A stretch of 64,000 bases of DNA, from positions 1 through 64,000 of the forward strand of contig CAOLHI010000152.1 of the NCBI GenBank assembly GCA_948474755.1, in the 5' to 3' direction. The notes beneath the pieces are model-generated. The model did not search any database and had not been told where the DNA came from. It saw only the letters and a list, made by a program, of their open reading frames with translations. Source of the stretch: Ctenosaura bakeri (taxonomy: Eukaryota > Chordata > Lepidosauria > Squamata > Iguanidae). The stretch's first letter is position 1; each line of letters begins with the position of its first letter. The position numbers were made by a program, and so were the translations under genes. Shown here in pieces: positions 23,950-36,651 of this stretch.

Positions 23950-25148
23950 ATATCCTGCCCTTCTCTCAGCATGAGGCCTTAAAGTGTAGGATAAAAACAA
24001 AATACAACTAAAGCAATATTAAATGCAAACATTTAAAAGTCTTATTAAAATTATTATAAAAGCATTTAAAAATGTTTAAAGAATAATAATAAAAAAGCTC
24101 AGTAAATTCCATTAGAAATACTTCTGCACAACTTATTAAAAATTGAAGACCTCTAAAAATAATAATTTAATTTTTTTTTTCTCTGGTATGGGAGGAAATT
24201 CCATAATATATGAGTCATCTCCATGTTCTTATCAAGCACATCTGTGATGATGGTGGCAACCATTAAAAATCCTTCCCCCAGAGATCTTGAACCCACTTGC
24301 ACTGCAAGCAGGGACATTGAACCAGCATGAAAACATGTATGGACATTCAAAACTGTCTGGAATTCTTGAGAATTCACCTTTGTAATGACATCTGTATGTG
24401 TCTACTCAGCTCTTTCAATCCTGGGAATTTATCCAAAAATGTTAATGCTATTTAACCAAGCAACATCATGTGTATGTCTTGTCCTGTTCATGACACTTAA
24501 TGGATAATGAATGATAACAAAACTTCTTTTGATTGAAAAGCAACAATACAAACCAGTAGGATATTCATGCAAAAGGAGCATAAACAATTGTACCACATGA
24601 AAAGCTCAGGAAATACATCAAACTGATTACAGCCAGGGAAGACAACTAGCCCTCATAAAATTAATAAAGTGGCACCAGAGAATGGGGAAAAGAGAGGTCT
24701 TAAATGAGCACAATCTGTTAACTTAGGAGCTTATTACATGAGGGAGATGCAATTGCAGCAGAATAATCATGTCTTTGGCACATGACATTGTTTCTTTTCT
24801 GCTGTTCTCCCAGTGGGAGACTGTTTGAATAATGTTTCTTTTATTAACACAAAAGATCTGCTAATGACCTCCTTTGTAAAATGAACATATTCCAAACGTT
24901 CTTCCACAGGGAAAACTACAGAAGAAGACCAAGATAATATGATAAGTCCCAACCAAAGACACTATTATACTGCTGCAGCTGTGATTTATTTGCCTCATGT
25001 AATAATTAGTTTCTGCAAATTTCCAAACTTTATACAGAGTGAGGACAGAATTGTTGTTTCTAGCTGTCCAAATCCTAGAAGCAATCAAAAGTTTGTCAGC
25101 TATTACCTTACTTGTTGTTCAGCTGCATAAATAAGTAGAATAAATAGA
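23950..25148. other. Mostly unrecognised; short L2-like tail at left edge
   Basis: 23950-24000 may be the inverted L2-like 3' end from which the (TTTC)n array grew. 24050-24180 is A/T-rich. 24720-25130 has no repeat character and is a plausible but unproven conserved non-coding stretch. Confidence 0.4.
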
Positions 25149-25290
25149 TCAAGTGTGAGCATCATATGGCCCTCCAGATATTGTTGAATTGTAAGTTTCA
25201 ACAACTCTAACTAGCATAGTCAATGTTGAGAAATTTTCAGGATTGACACTCCAACAACATATGGAGGACCAGGTGATTCCTATTCCTGAA
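25149..25290. mobile_element. Palindromic MITE-like reptile repeat
   Basis: Imperfect inverted structure: the left end ATATGGCCCTCCAGATATTG and the right end CAACAACATATGGAGGACCA are near inverse complements, with TTCAACAACTCTAACTAGC in the middle. It matches from memory a common lizard repeat that reads GGCCCTCCAGATGTTG and its inverse. The copy is old, and I could not define a duplication. Confidence 0.55.
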
Positions 25291-28200
25291 TTAGAGACTT
25301 TGAACAGCTGAAATACAATAGAAACGTTGTGGAGTATAAAGTTTTGACAATATACTTCTGCTGAAATTCCAGTCACAGAACAATGCAGTCTTATGGCACC
25401 AGATCTATTCTGCCTTATGTTGGAGTTCATTGCAGGTGTTTCTTTCTCCCAGCTTTGCAACTGCATCCAGATGCTGCCTGGATGACACCCCTTCACTGGA
25501 TAATAACTGACCATGGACGCTATTGGGGAGTACTACACCAGAAAGGATAAGACACCTTCTGTTCACATACCTGCCAGATGCTGAACATCCCAAAAATTAT
25601 ACACAGTAGTATTACCCTAGGTCATATCAGCATATGCCACCACCAGAACTCTAGTTATGATTGACAAATATGAATCATTGTTAATAGTCTCTATATATCA
25701 CCCTTTTGCCCACACACAGAAGAAAAGTCTCATAGGCAACATTCCCAATAAATGTTCATGCAATTAGCTTTGATGTCATCACATCACCAGCTCAAAGAGG
25801 AGAAGAAAAGCTTCTTTTCCTGTTTTCTCAAGTTAGACGAGGAAAAAAATGTAACAACTGCATGCTATTAATGATGCTGATGAAGCTCATTTTCATAACA
25901 CGGCTGTTCCACTATCCTCATCTCATAGGAAAAAAAGTACAAAAAAAAATGCTTAGTTCAAATCCCTGCAATGGATTCTAAACTCATCCTTGTGCAAATA
26001 CAGACACAATTCAGTACCTTCATATTAAACAATTTATTTTAAATGCCTGTAACTAAACATAATTATAGCCTCATTTTTCAACACTGCATAATTCTCAGAG
26101 GAGATTGGCTATGATAAGGGGTGAATCTGAAGATGAATATTTCTCTGTGATTGTGGCTTTGCAGAAGAAAGGGCATGATACCTGAATTTTATATCAAATT
26201 GACAAGATTCTTTAAGAGGAAAGACAGAACATGAAGGCAATCTCAACTTCAACATTAGGTAGGGAAAGTCTATAGTAGGGAAATGTTACTTTTTGAGTCT
26301 TCTAGCCAGCATAGTCAGGTCTTGACCATTCCAACTATCTACCCTTTGCATGTTGCTCAACTATTTTGTTACAAGATGAAAATGAGAGAGCATTTTTCTT
26401 AACAATATATAATCCTGGTACAGGTGATCAGAGCTTGGAAAAATTACTTTTTTTATTTATTTATTTTGATTCTAGGTTTCAGGCAATATGATCACTCACT
26501 GGGTGATTCTAGAAATGAATCATCTGAAATATGACTTTTCTATGCTTTGAAGATGATTCTGGTGCAATACTTATGAACAACAGGAAACGCAGGAGGTATT
26601 AACAGCTTGCTATGACAGAAGAGAAGAGAATTAAATGTCAGATAGTGAATTTCAGATAGCAACAATATACAAGAACTTTAGTAGAGCAACCAAGGAAAAT
26701 TTGATGTTAGCTTGATGGAGATCAGAATCTCAGGATATGGAAGAGGAGCCAAGCTCACTATCAAAAGATCAGCAACTGTGGCAGGTTCAGGATCCAAACT
26801 GCTGCCTCTGGAACAGTTGGACAGGAGACACAAAGACTGCTAGAAATGCCCTCCCCCCCAAAAAAAAGAGTAGAGGAAAACAAAGTAGTAGTCACAACAT
26901 AACTTCTGGTTTGGAAAAAAAAATGCCCTGAAATCTATTTAGAAGGAAATTTCCAATAGAACCAATTGACTGGAAGAGCTGAAGACTGGGGGTGGGGGGG
27001 ACAGGCTTGTGGGGCTGCATGTGACCCACACTTATGCTAACAAGTACCACAGAGAAAGTTGCACAGGCTCTCCAAGAATCAATAAGACTTAATCTGAAGG
27101 TACTCTCCCTCCAAACATATTTATCACATCAAGATTTAACCACTACATTATAGCTATGGATGGGTAGCTTAGATGTCACCTTGAAATGAATGAAGTCATG
27201 AATAAGATTGTGTTATTTAATCAATTTCTAGTTTGATCTGCTTTCATAGGTATTTATCTGTGGAACATATTTTGTCCCCATTTCCTATAAACTTTGTTTG
27301 TTTGCTTGTTTGTTTTAAAGTGCAGCAAACATTTTCATTTAAATACTACATAAATACATATTTTAAAACCTATCTTCTTTCAAAAGTACTTTAATTTATT
27401 TGTTTGGTTTCTGAGCTGGAAAGAGCTGAAGTTGTGTTTTGATCCTTATACTAATCTGGTAAATATTAGACCAGGTCACTTAGAATTTGAAAAGACTGAA
27501 TTCTTCAGGTAACCCTGACTATGACATAATTATCAAAATACTGGCATAAATCCCTAACTGCTGAATAATAAATTAGTGTATATGTAAATCCCACTGATAC
27601 TATGGGTCTGCTCTAGTTGGGATTAGCAATTGGGTTTAGACCATGTATGAAATGTCAGTAGGAGCAACAGCAAAAACATTAATTTATAATGCCCTTTTCA
27701 TCAAAGGTTAGAGCATGAAAAATAGACAATAAAATATAGCACTATCAATATATATAAAAACCCCAGCATCCCAAACCCCATCCCTCACCCCAGCAACCTT
27801 GGATAAAACTCAGCAACTTATCCAACGATTCAAAGAGGAAGTTTTTCAACCCCTTATAAAAGGAATAATGGCTGTGATAGATAGTAGTAGAGGTGAAGAT
27901 CCATCCACCATAAATGAATTAACAACTGAGGTCACCGTCTGATCAAAGAAAGAGGCCAAATCACTTGCAGAGAGATCCTGAACTAATGAACCCTTATCAT
28001 AGTAGCCACTGGACTCTATAAAGTATTAAAGGTGGCAACTAACTGACAAGGTATATGGACTTGAGCTTGAACTTTTCCTGCAGTAGGGTTGCTGAGATTC
28101 ATCTACATGAGAAAAATAAATTGTTATAAGCAGTCGTCATGCTTTGACACAATTCATCTGATGAGTTCTCTGTCCACTGTCTTTCTAACCAACAGACAAT

Positions 28201-31200
28201 AGTTCACTCCATATGCAGCTCTGCAAGCAGCCAAGCTCTTGGTTCACACTGTGTGACTAAACAAGTCTGATGGTATCATGATTTCCAAAACAGTTTTTAT
28301 TACAGTGGTAAATTGATTAACTAGGATGTCTAGATTTAATGTATCCTCCATAAAACTCTGGTCCAATATGATATCTTCTAGCCCCATCTCACTCCCTGGT
28401 ATCCAATCTGCTCATTCATTCCTTCATTGGTCCACACCTGGACCTAAAACATGAGATGGTAACTGACTGAGGGCTTAAGAGAAGGAATCCAGAGATGTCC
28501 TAGATAAATCCTGACAATGGCTTCTTTGTATGGTGGTGGTAGAGAAAGTAATATCTTAACTTTGTAGGACACCAAGAAATGATATGATATTCCAGCATCT
28601 GTAACCATGTCAATCTTCATATCTAGGTTGCTGAAGAGGAACAAATCCAAAGTCCCACCAGCAACATAAGTAGGAGGGTTTTTTCAGTGCTTCGTTTGCC
28701 CTGCCTTGGAAATAGTATATCAACCTGTAATATAGTGAATAAATGAATAATTAAATAAATAAACAAGCAAACAAGAAGTAGATCAAATGGTAACTGGCAA
28801 AACATAGACATGTAAAGTTTTCAATTTGGATCACCTATTAGTTTAACTCTTTTATATTTTGATCAGATACGAAATACTATTCCACAGCTCCCTAAACATT
28901 GTCTTTGGGAGCAATTTGGAGAGAAACTGAGAATATAACTAGGGGGAAAAAAGTAAATTAATATATAACAAGCATGATGTGAATCTTGATAGAATTGCAT
29001 AAGTAAATCCTTTTGTCATTTCCAATTAATCCAAAATCAAAGTGGCACTTAAGAAGTCCTCCTATTATCAGGCAGCAGATGACTCAGTGGCAGTGGCTCA
29101 GACATTTTCAGATGATCAACAGTGCATTATATTCAACAAATGAATCTCTGCACAAATTAATGCACAGTCTATGACTAAATGGAAGACTTTAATTTTGTGG
29201 AAAACTTAAGTTCCCAGCACAAAACATACAAATTGTACTAAAGCTCTATTCACTCAGGGACTGTGTTGCAATTTGTAATATAATGAAAATAACCTTATAG
29301 GCTGTGAGTCATTATTTTTAATTTTCAGTCTCTAATACAGTGCAAATACTAAAGGGAATTCTTTTGTGCAGGTATTAAAATAGTACAAACCTTAAAGCTA
29401 CCTTGGGGAATTTTGCATAAAAGTTTTGTACTCCCATAAAATAAAAATATTTTTTGTTTCAAGTGACTAAAAGCATCCTGAAACACATTCATTTACTGAC
29501 ATCTGTATAAATTATATGGCCACATAGATCTATCTACAGAGAAAATGAAAATGGAATTATCAGTGGGGGAAAATAAGGCTGATAGGTCTTTTCAACAAAA
29601 GCATGGTACAGACCCCTTCCTCCTCAGTTTTTCTATAAAATATACTTGCATATCTATTAGACAAGATTATTCCAAGTGGTGAGAAGCCTTTGGGGTATAA
29701 GCCTAGAGATATGAGGAACTGAACCCACAATTACCTGGTGTGATAAATTTGCCAGATACTTTGAAAAAAAAAATTTGCTCAGAACTTGACATCACATTTA
29801 CCACAGAGTTTAGAGACGTGTCAAGTACACAGTCTGGTCCCAGATTTTCTGGGATGAGGTATCAACATCTCATTTAAGTGGAGCATACACTGTAGTTACT
29901 GTTGTCATGTTAACCTTTTTCCTCCTATGGGCCTTGAAACACAGACATATCCCATTAAGATATATTTCATTTTTAATGATGGTAATATGTGATTGATTTT
30001 TCATTTTATCCCTTCAGTACATGAAAAAGAAATAAGTATTCTACCTAAGGTCAGAACTATCTTGGAGAAGATAGTTATGACACAATATCTTCTTTTTTTA
30101 CTCTCTGTAAGGAGGTACAACCAAGTATGCTGGATGTTTCAGACCAAAGTACATCCTTTTTTAGAGTTCCGGAAGAGAAACTTCGGCAGATCTAAGCAAA
30201 AGGTGAAACAGGAAAATAAGAGAAAGGACATATAAGAACTGGGGAGCAGGAAGGAGAGTGAAATACTAAAATGAAAGTTTGAGAGGCAGTATAAATTAAT
30301 AGAGGACATTTTCAATGTCATTTGGAGATTTGGTTGGTGTCAAAATGTCACTATAACATACTGTTTCTTTTCTTGCACCACTGCAGCACAGAATGTAGAG
30401 CCCACCAGGTTTGAATTTAAGAAGTAAGTGTGAATATTCATTCACCTAGGATAAATCCTGAATCGAATGAGGCTACTTCAGTGAGATTTGGAGGACAGAC
30501 TTACAATGTTGGTCATTGTACAATACTGTCACCTGCAAAGTTGTAAATAGTGTTCTTAAATTTCAGGTCCATACTTTTCCTATTTAAATAAAACAGAACA
30601 AAACTGCTGGGAGAAAAGAATCCCCATATCCAATGCTGTTTTTTGGTGAACTATACAAAGCAGAAGTGATACACCTTGTTAGTAGGTTGGACTTTGAAGG
30701 TTTTTTGTTTGTTTGTTTTGTTTTATATTCTCACTGGATTTCAATGGAATCAGAAAACTCATCAGAACATTTTTTTAAAAAAAAATGTCCAATTGTTTTA
30801 AAATTTAATTCCACTGTGTACTTTTTCTGGTTTTTGTTGTTTGGTTGGAACATAGTTCTGGATACACAATGTTTTGGAACATAGAACATTATTATGCAAT
30901 AAGGTACATTGGCATCTTCATTGGGCTTTTTTTTAAAAAAAAAACAACAACCCCATGACTCACACAACACAAATTTGTTTATTCTAGAGCATGTAACTTT
31001 AAAAAGTAGCAGCACCTTGTGTGTGAAAAGGACAAATATTAGGATTGGCACTGGTATAGAAGCAGAATTTAACTTTTTCTTCTCTGCTATGTTCTAAAAT
31101 TCACTCTTCCAAAGCTGCTGTTAGTTGTGTGAAGAGAACAGTAATGCCAACATGAGCTTTTTTACCTAGAGCAGAGCGTAGAATATAATGAAGGAAAGAC

Positions 31201-32095
31201 TTAAACTCCCTTTCCCTACCAGCCATGATTCCAGTAATTATCACCCCTGGGATATTGCTATTTGTATTTTTCAAAAGTAGACTTTCAAAGCAAAGATGGC
31301 CTTCAGATTGTCCTAAGGGGTTACTGTAACAATTTAATCTTCTGTTTATAGTTGTTTATAGTTGGGAACATTTTTACCCCCATCCTTTAACATCCGAGGA
31401 ACCATCTGGTTCTTGTTTTCTGGGCCAATCATTAGTGAAAGGAGGTAAGTCCAGTTGGAAAAGGTGTCTCTACCACCCTAGTGGACTTTTCTTGTATCAG
31501 TTTGGTAATCCAACAGTATTTCCCTAAGTAAAAGTATGGGCTTATCAGCTGAAGAGGATTTCTGAAGTGTCTATTATTGTCCTGATAGTTTGCCTTCTGT
31601 CCTGTTTGGTAGGGTGAAGTGTTCACTGATCAGTCTTTAACTGATCTTTGCTGATAGAAATTTAAGCAGTTAATTTAAGCATGTTAAGGCTACTGAAAGT
31701 GGTAAGCCTATAGCTCAAATTTTATCTTGTGTCTTTATTCCAGTCATTCTAATCACAAATATGTGCCCATCTTAAAAGAATGTTGAAATACAAATGTAGT
31801 AAATGGGAATGAGGCTGCAGGAAAGTTTTTTTAAAAAAGTTTATACACCTTTAAATTTTATAAACAGATGGATGTAAATTGGGTGGTGGGTACTAGGATC
31901 AGATGTTGAAAAATATCAGCATTCATTATGGGAAAAGACATTCAGAGTCTAGGAATACTAGAAAAAGTCCAAGGCTGCTATAGCTATAAATAATATAGCA
32001 CAGTGTTGAGCTGATATGCAACCGTAAGACATTAAATATGTTGACAAATGCCAGAGCAGAAGCTGTGTTCGTCTATTACAGAAAAAGCAGGGGGT
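25291..32095. other. No gene recognised (largest unique-looking stretch)
   Basis: I see no gene, LINE or SINE that I can support here. The frames reported by translation are short and look random. One run near 27804-27940 gives about 45 open codons (KTQQLIQRFKEEVFQP start) ending at a TGA, with no family I recognise. Simple A- and T-tracts occur near 26830, 30770 and 30930. Confidence 0.45.
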
Positions 32096-32210
32096 AAGTC
32101 TTGCGGCAGCTTAAAGATGAACAGATTTATTGAAGTGGGCTCTAGTCCATGGAACCTTATGCATGAAAAATCTGTTAGCCTTTAAGTGCCACAAGACCAT
32201 ATTTTGTGTG
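32096..32210 (+). mobile_element. Reptile interspersed repeat, unclassified
   Basis: Contains AAGTGGGCTCTAGTCCATGG, then AACCTTATGCATGAAAAATC and GTTAGCCTTTAAGTGCCACA. I recall this string of motifs (tagging 'TCCACGAAAGCTTATGC' and 'GTGCCACAAG') as a widespread sauropsid repeat but cannot name its class with confidence. Confidence 0.5.
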
Positions 32211-33051
32211 TTTTATTAAAAATATGTTAAGTCAGATGTCCAAAAAGCATGAGTCTCTCGTGCACCTTTTGCTTAGAAACTGCTGCTATGAAACAAAAGT
32301 AATTAATTGTAGGGACCAAAACACAGAAGCTGACATTCTATGAAAACATGCCTGGGACTAAATCCCATTGAATTCAGTGATATTTATTTTTCACTAAACA
32401 CAACAAGGTCTCATGGTTGGAAAATATCTTACAATCCATGTATATGTTTGCAGGAGTGATCCATCTTTACATTTAAGTACACCCAAGTGCCTAGAATTAT
32501 CTTTCAGAGATTCATAACATCTTTAGCTAAGACAGCTTCATTCATATAATAATACTGTTGTGGTGGTGGTTGTGTGCCTTCAAGTCATCCCCAATTTATG
32601 GCAAACCTAAGGCAAACCTATCATGGGATTTTCTAGGACTGAGAGTATATAACATGCCCAAGGTTGCCCTGTGGGTTTCCATAGCCAAGCAAGGAATCGA
32701 ACTCTGGTCTCCAGGGTCATAGTCCAATACTCAAATCACTACACCACACTAATAAAATAGTTGGTATTAAATCCCATTAAACCAGCCACACTTATATCTG
32801 CATATACAAAGATAGAATTTCTGTCTTAATGCATTACACTTAACACTTATTACCCATCTTTCCATGAATCATAAGGGCTGTTTGAATATGTACATACTCA
32901 AAATATCCTTGAACAGGCTTGTATATTTGTAGTATATTTTCCTAGGTCTTTTCCCATTGATTCCTGGTCACAGCCATGGGACATGCCCCATAGCTAAAGA
33001 TGTCAAATAAAGGCTGGGCCAAACCTGTAGAAAATAAATTGTGATGTGGGT
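32211..33051. other. Mostly unrecognised; contains one SINE
   Basis: Apart from the SINE at 32556-32750, no element or gene is evident. Confidence 0.45.
32556..32750 (-). mobile_element. tRNA-derived SINE
   Basis: Plus strand begins TGTTGTGGTGGTGGTTGTGT and GCCTTCAAGTCATCCCCAAT. It continues through ATGGGATTTTCTAGGACTGA and ends GGGTCATAGTCCAATACTC, ACTACACCACACT. This is an inverted copy of the 103-297 family. Confidence 0.8.
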
Positions 33052-33485
33052 TGTTAAGTGCACCTGTGGAGAGCCATGTGACTTTAGCTGAGTCATGTTG
33101 AGTCATGCTGATGAGCAATCAGGGGAGAAGGTTGCATCAGGTGTGGGGAGAATGCAAAGGCTGGCAGGATTGCATCAGCTAGTGTGAGCATAAAGGTAGC
33201 TGAGAGCTAGCCAACAAGTTGCATATGGTGCCTGATGTGTGTGCTGGAGGTTCTGTCAGAAAGGGCAAGCAGAGGGATGCTGGAATGCCTTCTGGAGATT
33301 CTTACAAATATGTACACATTTTTACTCAAGAATAAATTGCCTCCTTGATGGAAGAAAACAATTGATGTGGGTGAGTTTTTCCTGGCTACAGTGCATTGCT
33401 GCTAAGTTATCCTCTGCTGCTCGGCATGCTTCCAAAGCTGTGGGAGCAATCTCTGCTATATTTTGGATGTGACTTTTTGGTAACA
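33052..33485 (+). mobile_element. LTR-like segment (tentative)
   Basis: Starts TGTTAAGTGCACC and ends TTTTTGGTAACA. It has GCATAAAGGTAGC (about 33189) as a weak TATA-type box and GAATAAATTGCC (about 33331) as a polyadenylation-type signal, in promoter-then-signal order. No matching target duplication was found at these edges and no second copy is in the window, so it could also be unrelated sequence. Confidence 0.35.
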
Positions 33486-33893
33486 AAAGATATCCGCATA
33501 ATTCTTTATTTTTAACGAGCAGTACTGAAATATGCTAAACAGATACTTCTACAGTTTATCTGTTTTTTACTTGCAACTCTTTCACATGTAGAAGATACTG
33601 CAAACATCTGAGGCATCATGTATTAGCCATTTGAAGTGCTAACAGTGATTGCTATGAAGTGAGGTGATTGAGTTAAGTGACTGCTATGGAGAACTAGGCA
33701 GCAAGACATAGGGAACAGAGCTAAAGTGAAACTTCACTTGTGGATTTCTTGGCTCTATCATTTTGACTCTGATTCTGAGAAAAATAAAGTTGTTGAGGTA
33801 TAGTGGATTTTCTCCTTGTAGTATAGTGGAGATCAGTAAGAGTTTATAAACTAGAAATCTCCAGTTAAAATAACAGCATTGCTGTGAACTGGA
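33486..33893. other. No gene recognised
   Basis: Short unique-looking stretch between two LTR-like segments. No gene supported. Confidence 0.4.
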
Positions 33894-34427
33894 GATGGTG
33901 TGATAGATGCTTTTGCTGTGATTGAGGAGCAACTGGTTGTGCCTGGGACCTAGCCAGTGAGTGAGCAAGTCAACTGGCAAAACATCCCCCACACTGGAAG
34001 GTCAAACAGAGACAGAGTTGCATGATGGAGAGGGAATGAGCAGTGATGCAGAGGAGTTGCAGCCACCTGTGCCCATCAGCTGTCAATCATGAAGAAGGCT
34101 GAAATGGGCTGTTCAGAGGGAGGCTGCATGGACTAGGTTGAGGAAACAATAACAAGCAGCACCTGTTCAGTGGCTATTTAAGTCTGCCAGTGTGGCTGCT
34201 CCTTGCTTGCAGCAAATTATTAGCAAGCCCTCACAACCTTCTTGTTTTCTGCTCCCTGAAACCCTCTGGATGGATCTCTGCCTCTTGAGCAATTAGAATG
34301 GACCTTGACCTGGCTCAGCTTGTGTTTTCCTTGTGTGTGGTATATTCAGACTCTCCCTGAAAGTATTCCTGACCTCCCTCCTCCCTTGCTGGCTGTGGCT
34401 CAGCAGGGAGAGATTCCTGACAGATGG
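33894..34427 (+). mobile_element. Solo LTR with 5-bp target duplication
   Basis: LTR body 33899-34422 (524 bp) starts TGTGATAGATGC and ends GATTCCTGACA. The direct repeat GATGG flanks it (33894-33898 and 34423-34427). GGCTATTTAAGTCTGCC near 34171 is a TATA-type promoter core, followed by a C/T-rich region. The TG start and TGACA end resemble the candidate Gypsy LTR at 17600, but the interiors are not alike. I chose the edges by the duplication, so the boundary is moderately, not strongly, supported. Confidence 0.5.
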
Positions 34428-34639
34428 AAAGCATTAGTCAGTTATATTTTTTCTTACATCTGAATGTTTTGATCATCATGTTCTTTCCATCTTGAATAGG
34501 GAAAAAAAAGTGGGAGAGTTGTTGTGTTAAGTTTGGATAAAATGAAGTTCTCACTTTTTCCGCCCCTGAAATCAAATAGGGAACACATGTATTTACCATG
34601 GAGAGGACCATATTTCACTTGTTTGCCATGAAGTTATTA

Positions 34640-35130
34640 AAAAGGAAGAGCCTCATAGAAAACAGAGAATAAGATTTCTATGGCCCCTACTGCACTGTGC
34701 CCCAATAGTACGTCATCCCCGCAGGATCCCAGCATTGCCATTGCTTGGATGTGATCAGGGCCTGAACGCTTCCCCTTGTACCTGTTGCATGTATGGGTAG
34801 AGTCAGGCACACTGTTTTTCCTTCCACAGTACAGCAGCAATGGTTCATCCCTTTCCTCACATCTTCCCTGCCCCATTACCCATGATTGGTCAGTTTCTGT
34901 GCAGTACTGTGGAAGGAAGCACTTATCAAGCACTTCAGCCCTTACCACATGCAGGCAACTGATGGGAAAGGGTAGGTTACCAGATTTTTCCTGGTAATGA
35001 AAAAATGTGCATTTCCTACAGATGGGGAACGTGACAGCAGCAGGTGAGTGATGACATCATGTGATGGCACGCATCCTGGACCAGGAACAACAGATGTCTA
35101 TGTTGGGATGACAATGTCATGCGGTAAGGG
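34640..35130. repeat. GC-rich palindromic repeat block (unclassified)
   Basis: Perfect 15-bp inverted arms TTCCTTCCACAGTAC (34818-34832) and its complement (34904-34918) flank a 71-base spacer. It is rich in GC compared with flanks and has GATGACATCATGTGATGG nearby. It resembles 13600-14110 in its CACAGTAC core. Frames over it are symmetric shadows. Confidence 0.45.
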
Positions 35131-36540
35131 TATAAGTCAGCACTGCTATTATTTGAATAGATAGGCATACAAATACAGACTTCAAATGTTAAGCACTTAA
35201 TGCTTTATCTGTTTTTAATGCCACATTTGAATTATTTTACTCTAAACTTTTCTTCAAACTGAAGAGATCTGTAAATATTTGGTACATTTTTATTTAAAAA
35301 ACCAAGAGAACCAAAACTCTCAGCCATCCTTATTATAAAATAATTGGCTAATTTTAATCAATTAATTTTATTCAGACATAGAACTCAGTTCCTAATCTAA
35401 TTTATGATGATAAAAGCACTGAGCTGCTTAGCTAAACCCAACAAGATCACTAACATAATAATATCGTATGACTCACCAGAAATACCCAATTAAAAATTGC
35501 ATATTTGTTCTGAATAAGGATATAATTTTCTTATCCTGAACAAGGAAGGATTTGTTGATATATTATGAAAATGGACACATGTTTTTCAATTTTAAGTTTT
35601 CACGTCTAGTATCTTTTATGGAAAACATATTTTTGCTTGAAAATGTGTTGTACTTGCACAATAAAGTCTTTCCAGAAAAAAAATGCACAAAAAACATTTT
35701 TTACATTACACTTTTGCAGGAAAAGCCTAAAATGGGGAAAAAATACTAGGAAATATACAAAACTTCTCAGGCCATCACCCACTTCTGAGAAGAAGAGATC
35801 TAGTATTTCTCATCATGAGATTAAATTAGATAAAATAAGTTCCTATCATTAATGCTAGACACAGATATAAATTTCATTAATGCTTTATCTGTTTTTAATG
35901 CCATAAATTTCATTAGTCTCAAAAGTAACATTTTCTTTTTTCATCTCCCAGGATTTGTTAGGGCGGAAATGCACACTTCAAGGAGCCCAACATTTGTTAA
36001 GCTTATATGGCATCTCTGAAAAATAAAGTGTACCCAAAACAATGCCCATATTTTAAAAATAAAATGCACATCATTGAAAAATAAATGATGAAATGTGACA
36101 AATACTTTGAAAGTCACACACATTTCAGTATAGAAAGGAACCAACGTCTAGCAACCTAATACAAAGTGCAATGAAAAGAAGAAGACTGTTAACTAAACAT
36201 TTTTGGAGATAACTGGGATTTTTATTTTTTAAAAAATAAATAAGTAAAATATGGATAGATCCCTCTCCCCCGCAATCCAAATATTTCTCTCTGAGTGTGA
36301 TCTGATGTGTCTATGAAGTGAGACCCAGTGTGTTCAATGGGACTTTGTCCAAGATAAGTGGCCATAGGATTGTAACTTTGAATGATCAACACATGTTAGG
36401 GTGTAATCCTCTGCCTATTTTGTCCTCAAAGGAAGCATTAGTAATATTAACATTTTTCTCTTACATTGAGAAAATTGTCAAAGACTGTTCAGATTTCAAA
36501 GACTGTTTGCAGTTTGAGACTTATTCTGTGAAAAATTTGC
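35131..36540. other. No gene recognised; short duplicated motif
   Basis: A 27-base exact repeat occurs at 35197-35223 and 35877-35903 (see the separate feature). Otherwise AT-rich without a supported gene. Confidence 0.45.
35867..35915 (+). repeat. 13-bp direct repeats around a 23-bp copied insert
   Basis: ATAAATTTCATTA occurs at 35867-35879 and 35903-35915. Between them is a 23-base segment, ATGCTTTATCTG onward. This segment, with four edge bases, also occurs 680 bases upstream at 35197-35223. The pattern looks like a target duplication around a templated fill-in copied from nearby DNA. Confidence 0.85.
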
Positions 36541-36651
36541 ATGTAGTATTTTTGTGCAGAAAAAGCTTTTTCTGCACAAAAAAATAATATTCCTTGCAGA
36601 AATATTATTTTATGCAAAGAAAATGTTGTTTTCTGCACAAAAATACCACAT
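36541..36651. repeat. Nested palindrome
   Basis: A perfect 34-bp palindrome (36549-36582, centre at 36565/36566) has arms TTTTTGTGCAGAAAAAG. It sits in a larger inverted pair: 36541-36563 against 36629-36651, 23 bases with one mismatch. A third inverted pair, AAATAATATT and AATATTATTT, lies inside. It could be a collapsed MITE or a foldback element, and it lies 15 bases from the LTR at 36666. Confidence 0.85.

Noticed and set aside
27804..27940. A coding exon (about 45 open codons)
   Set aside because: No splice context, family or conservation evidence; length is within chance.
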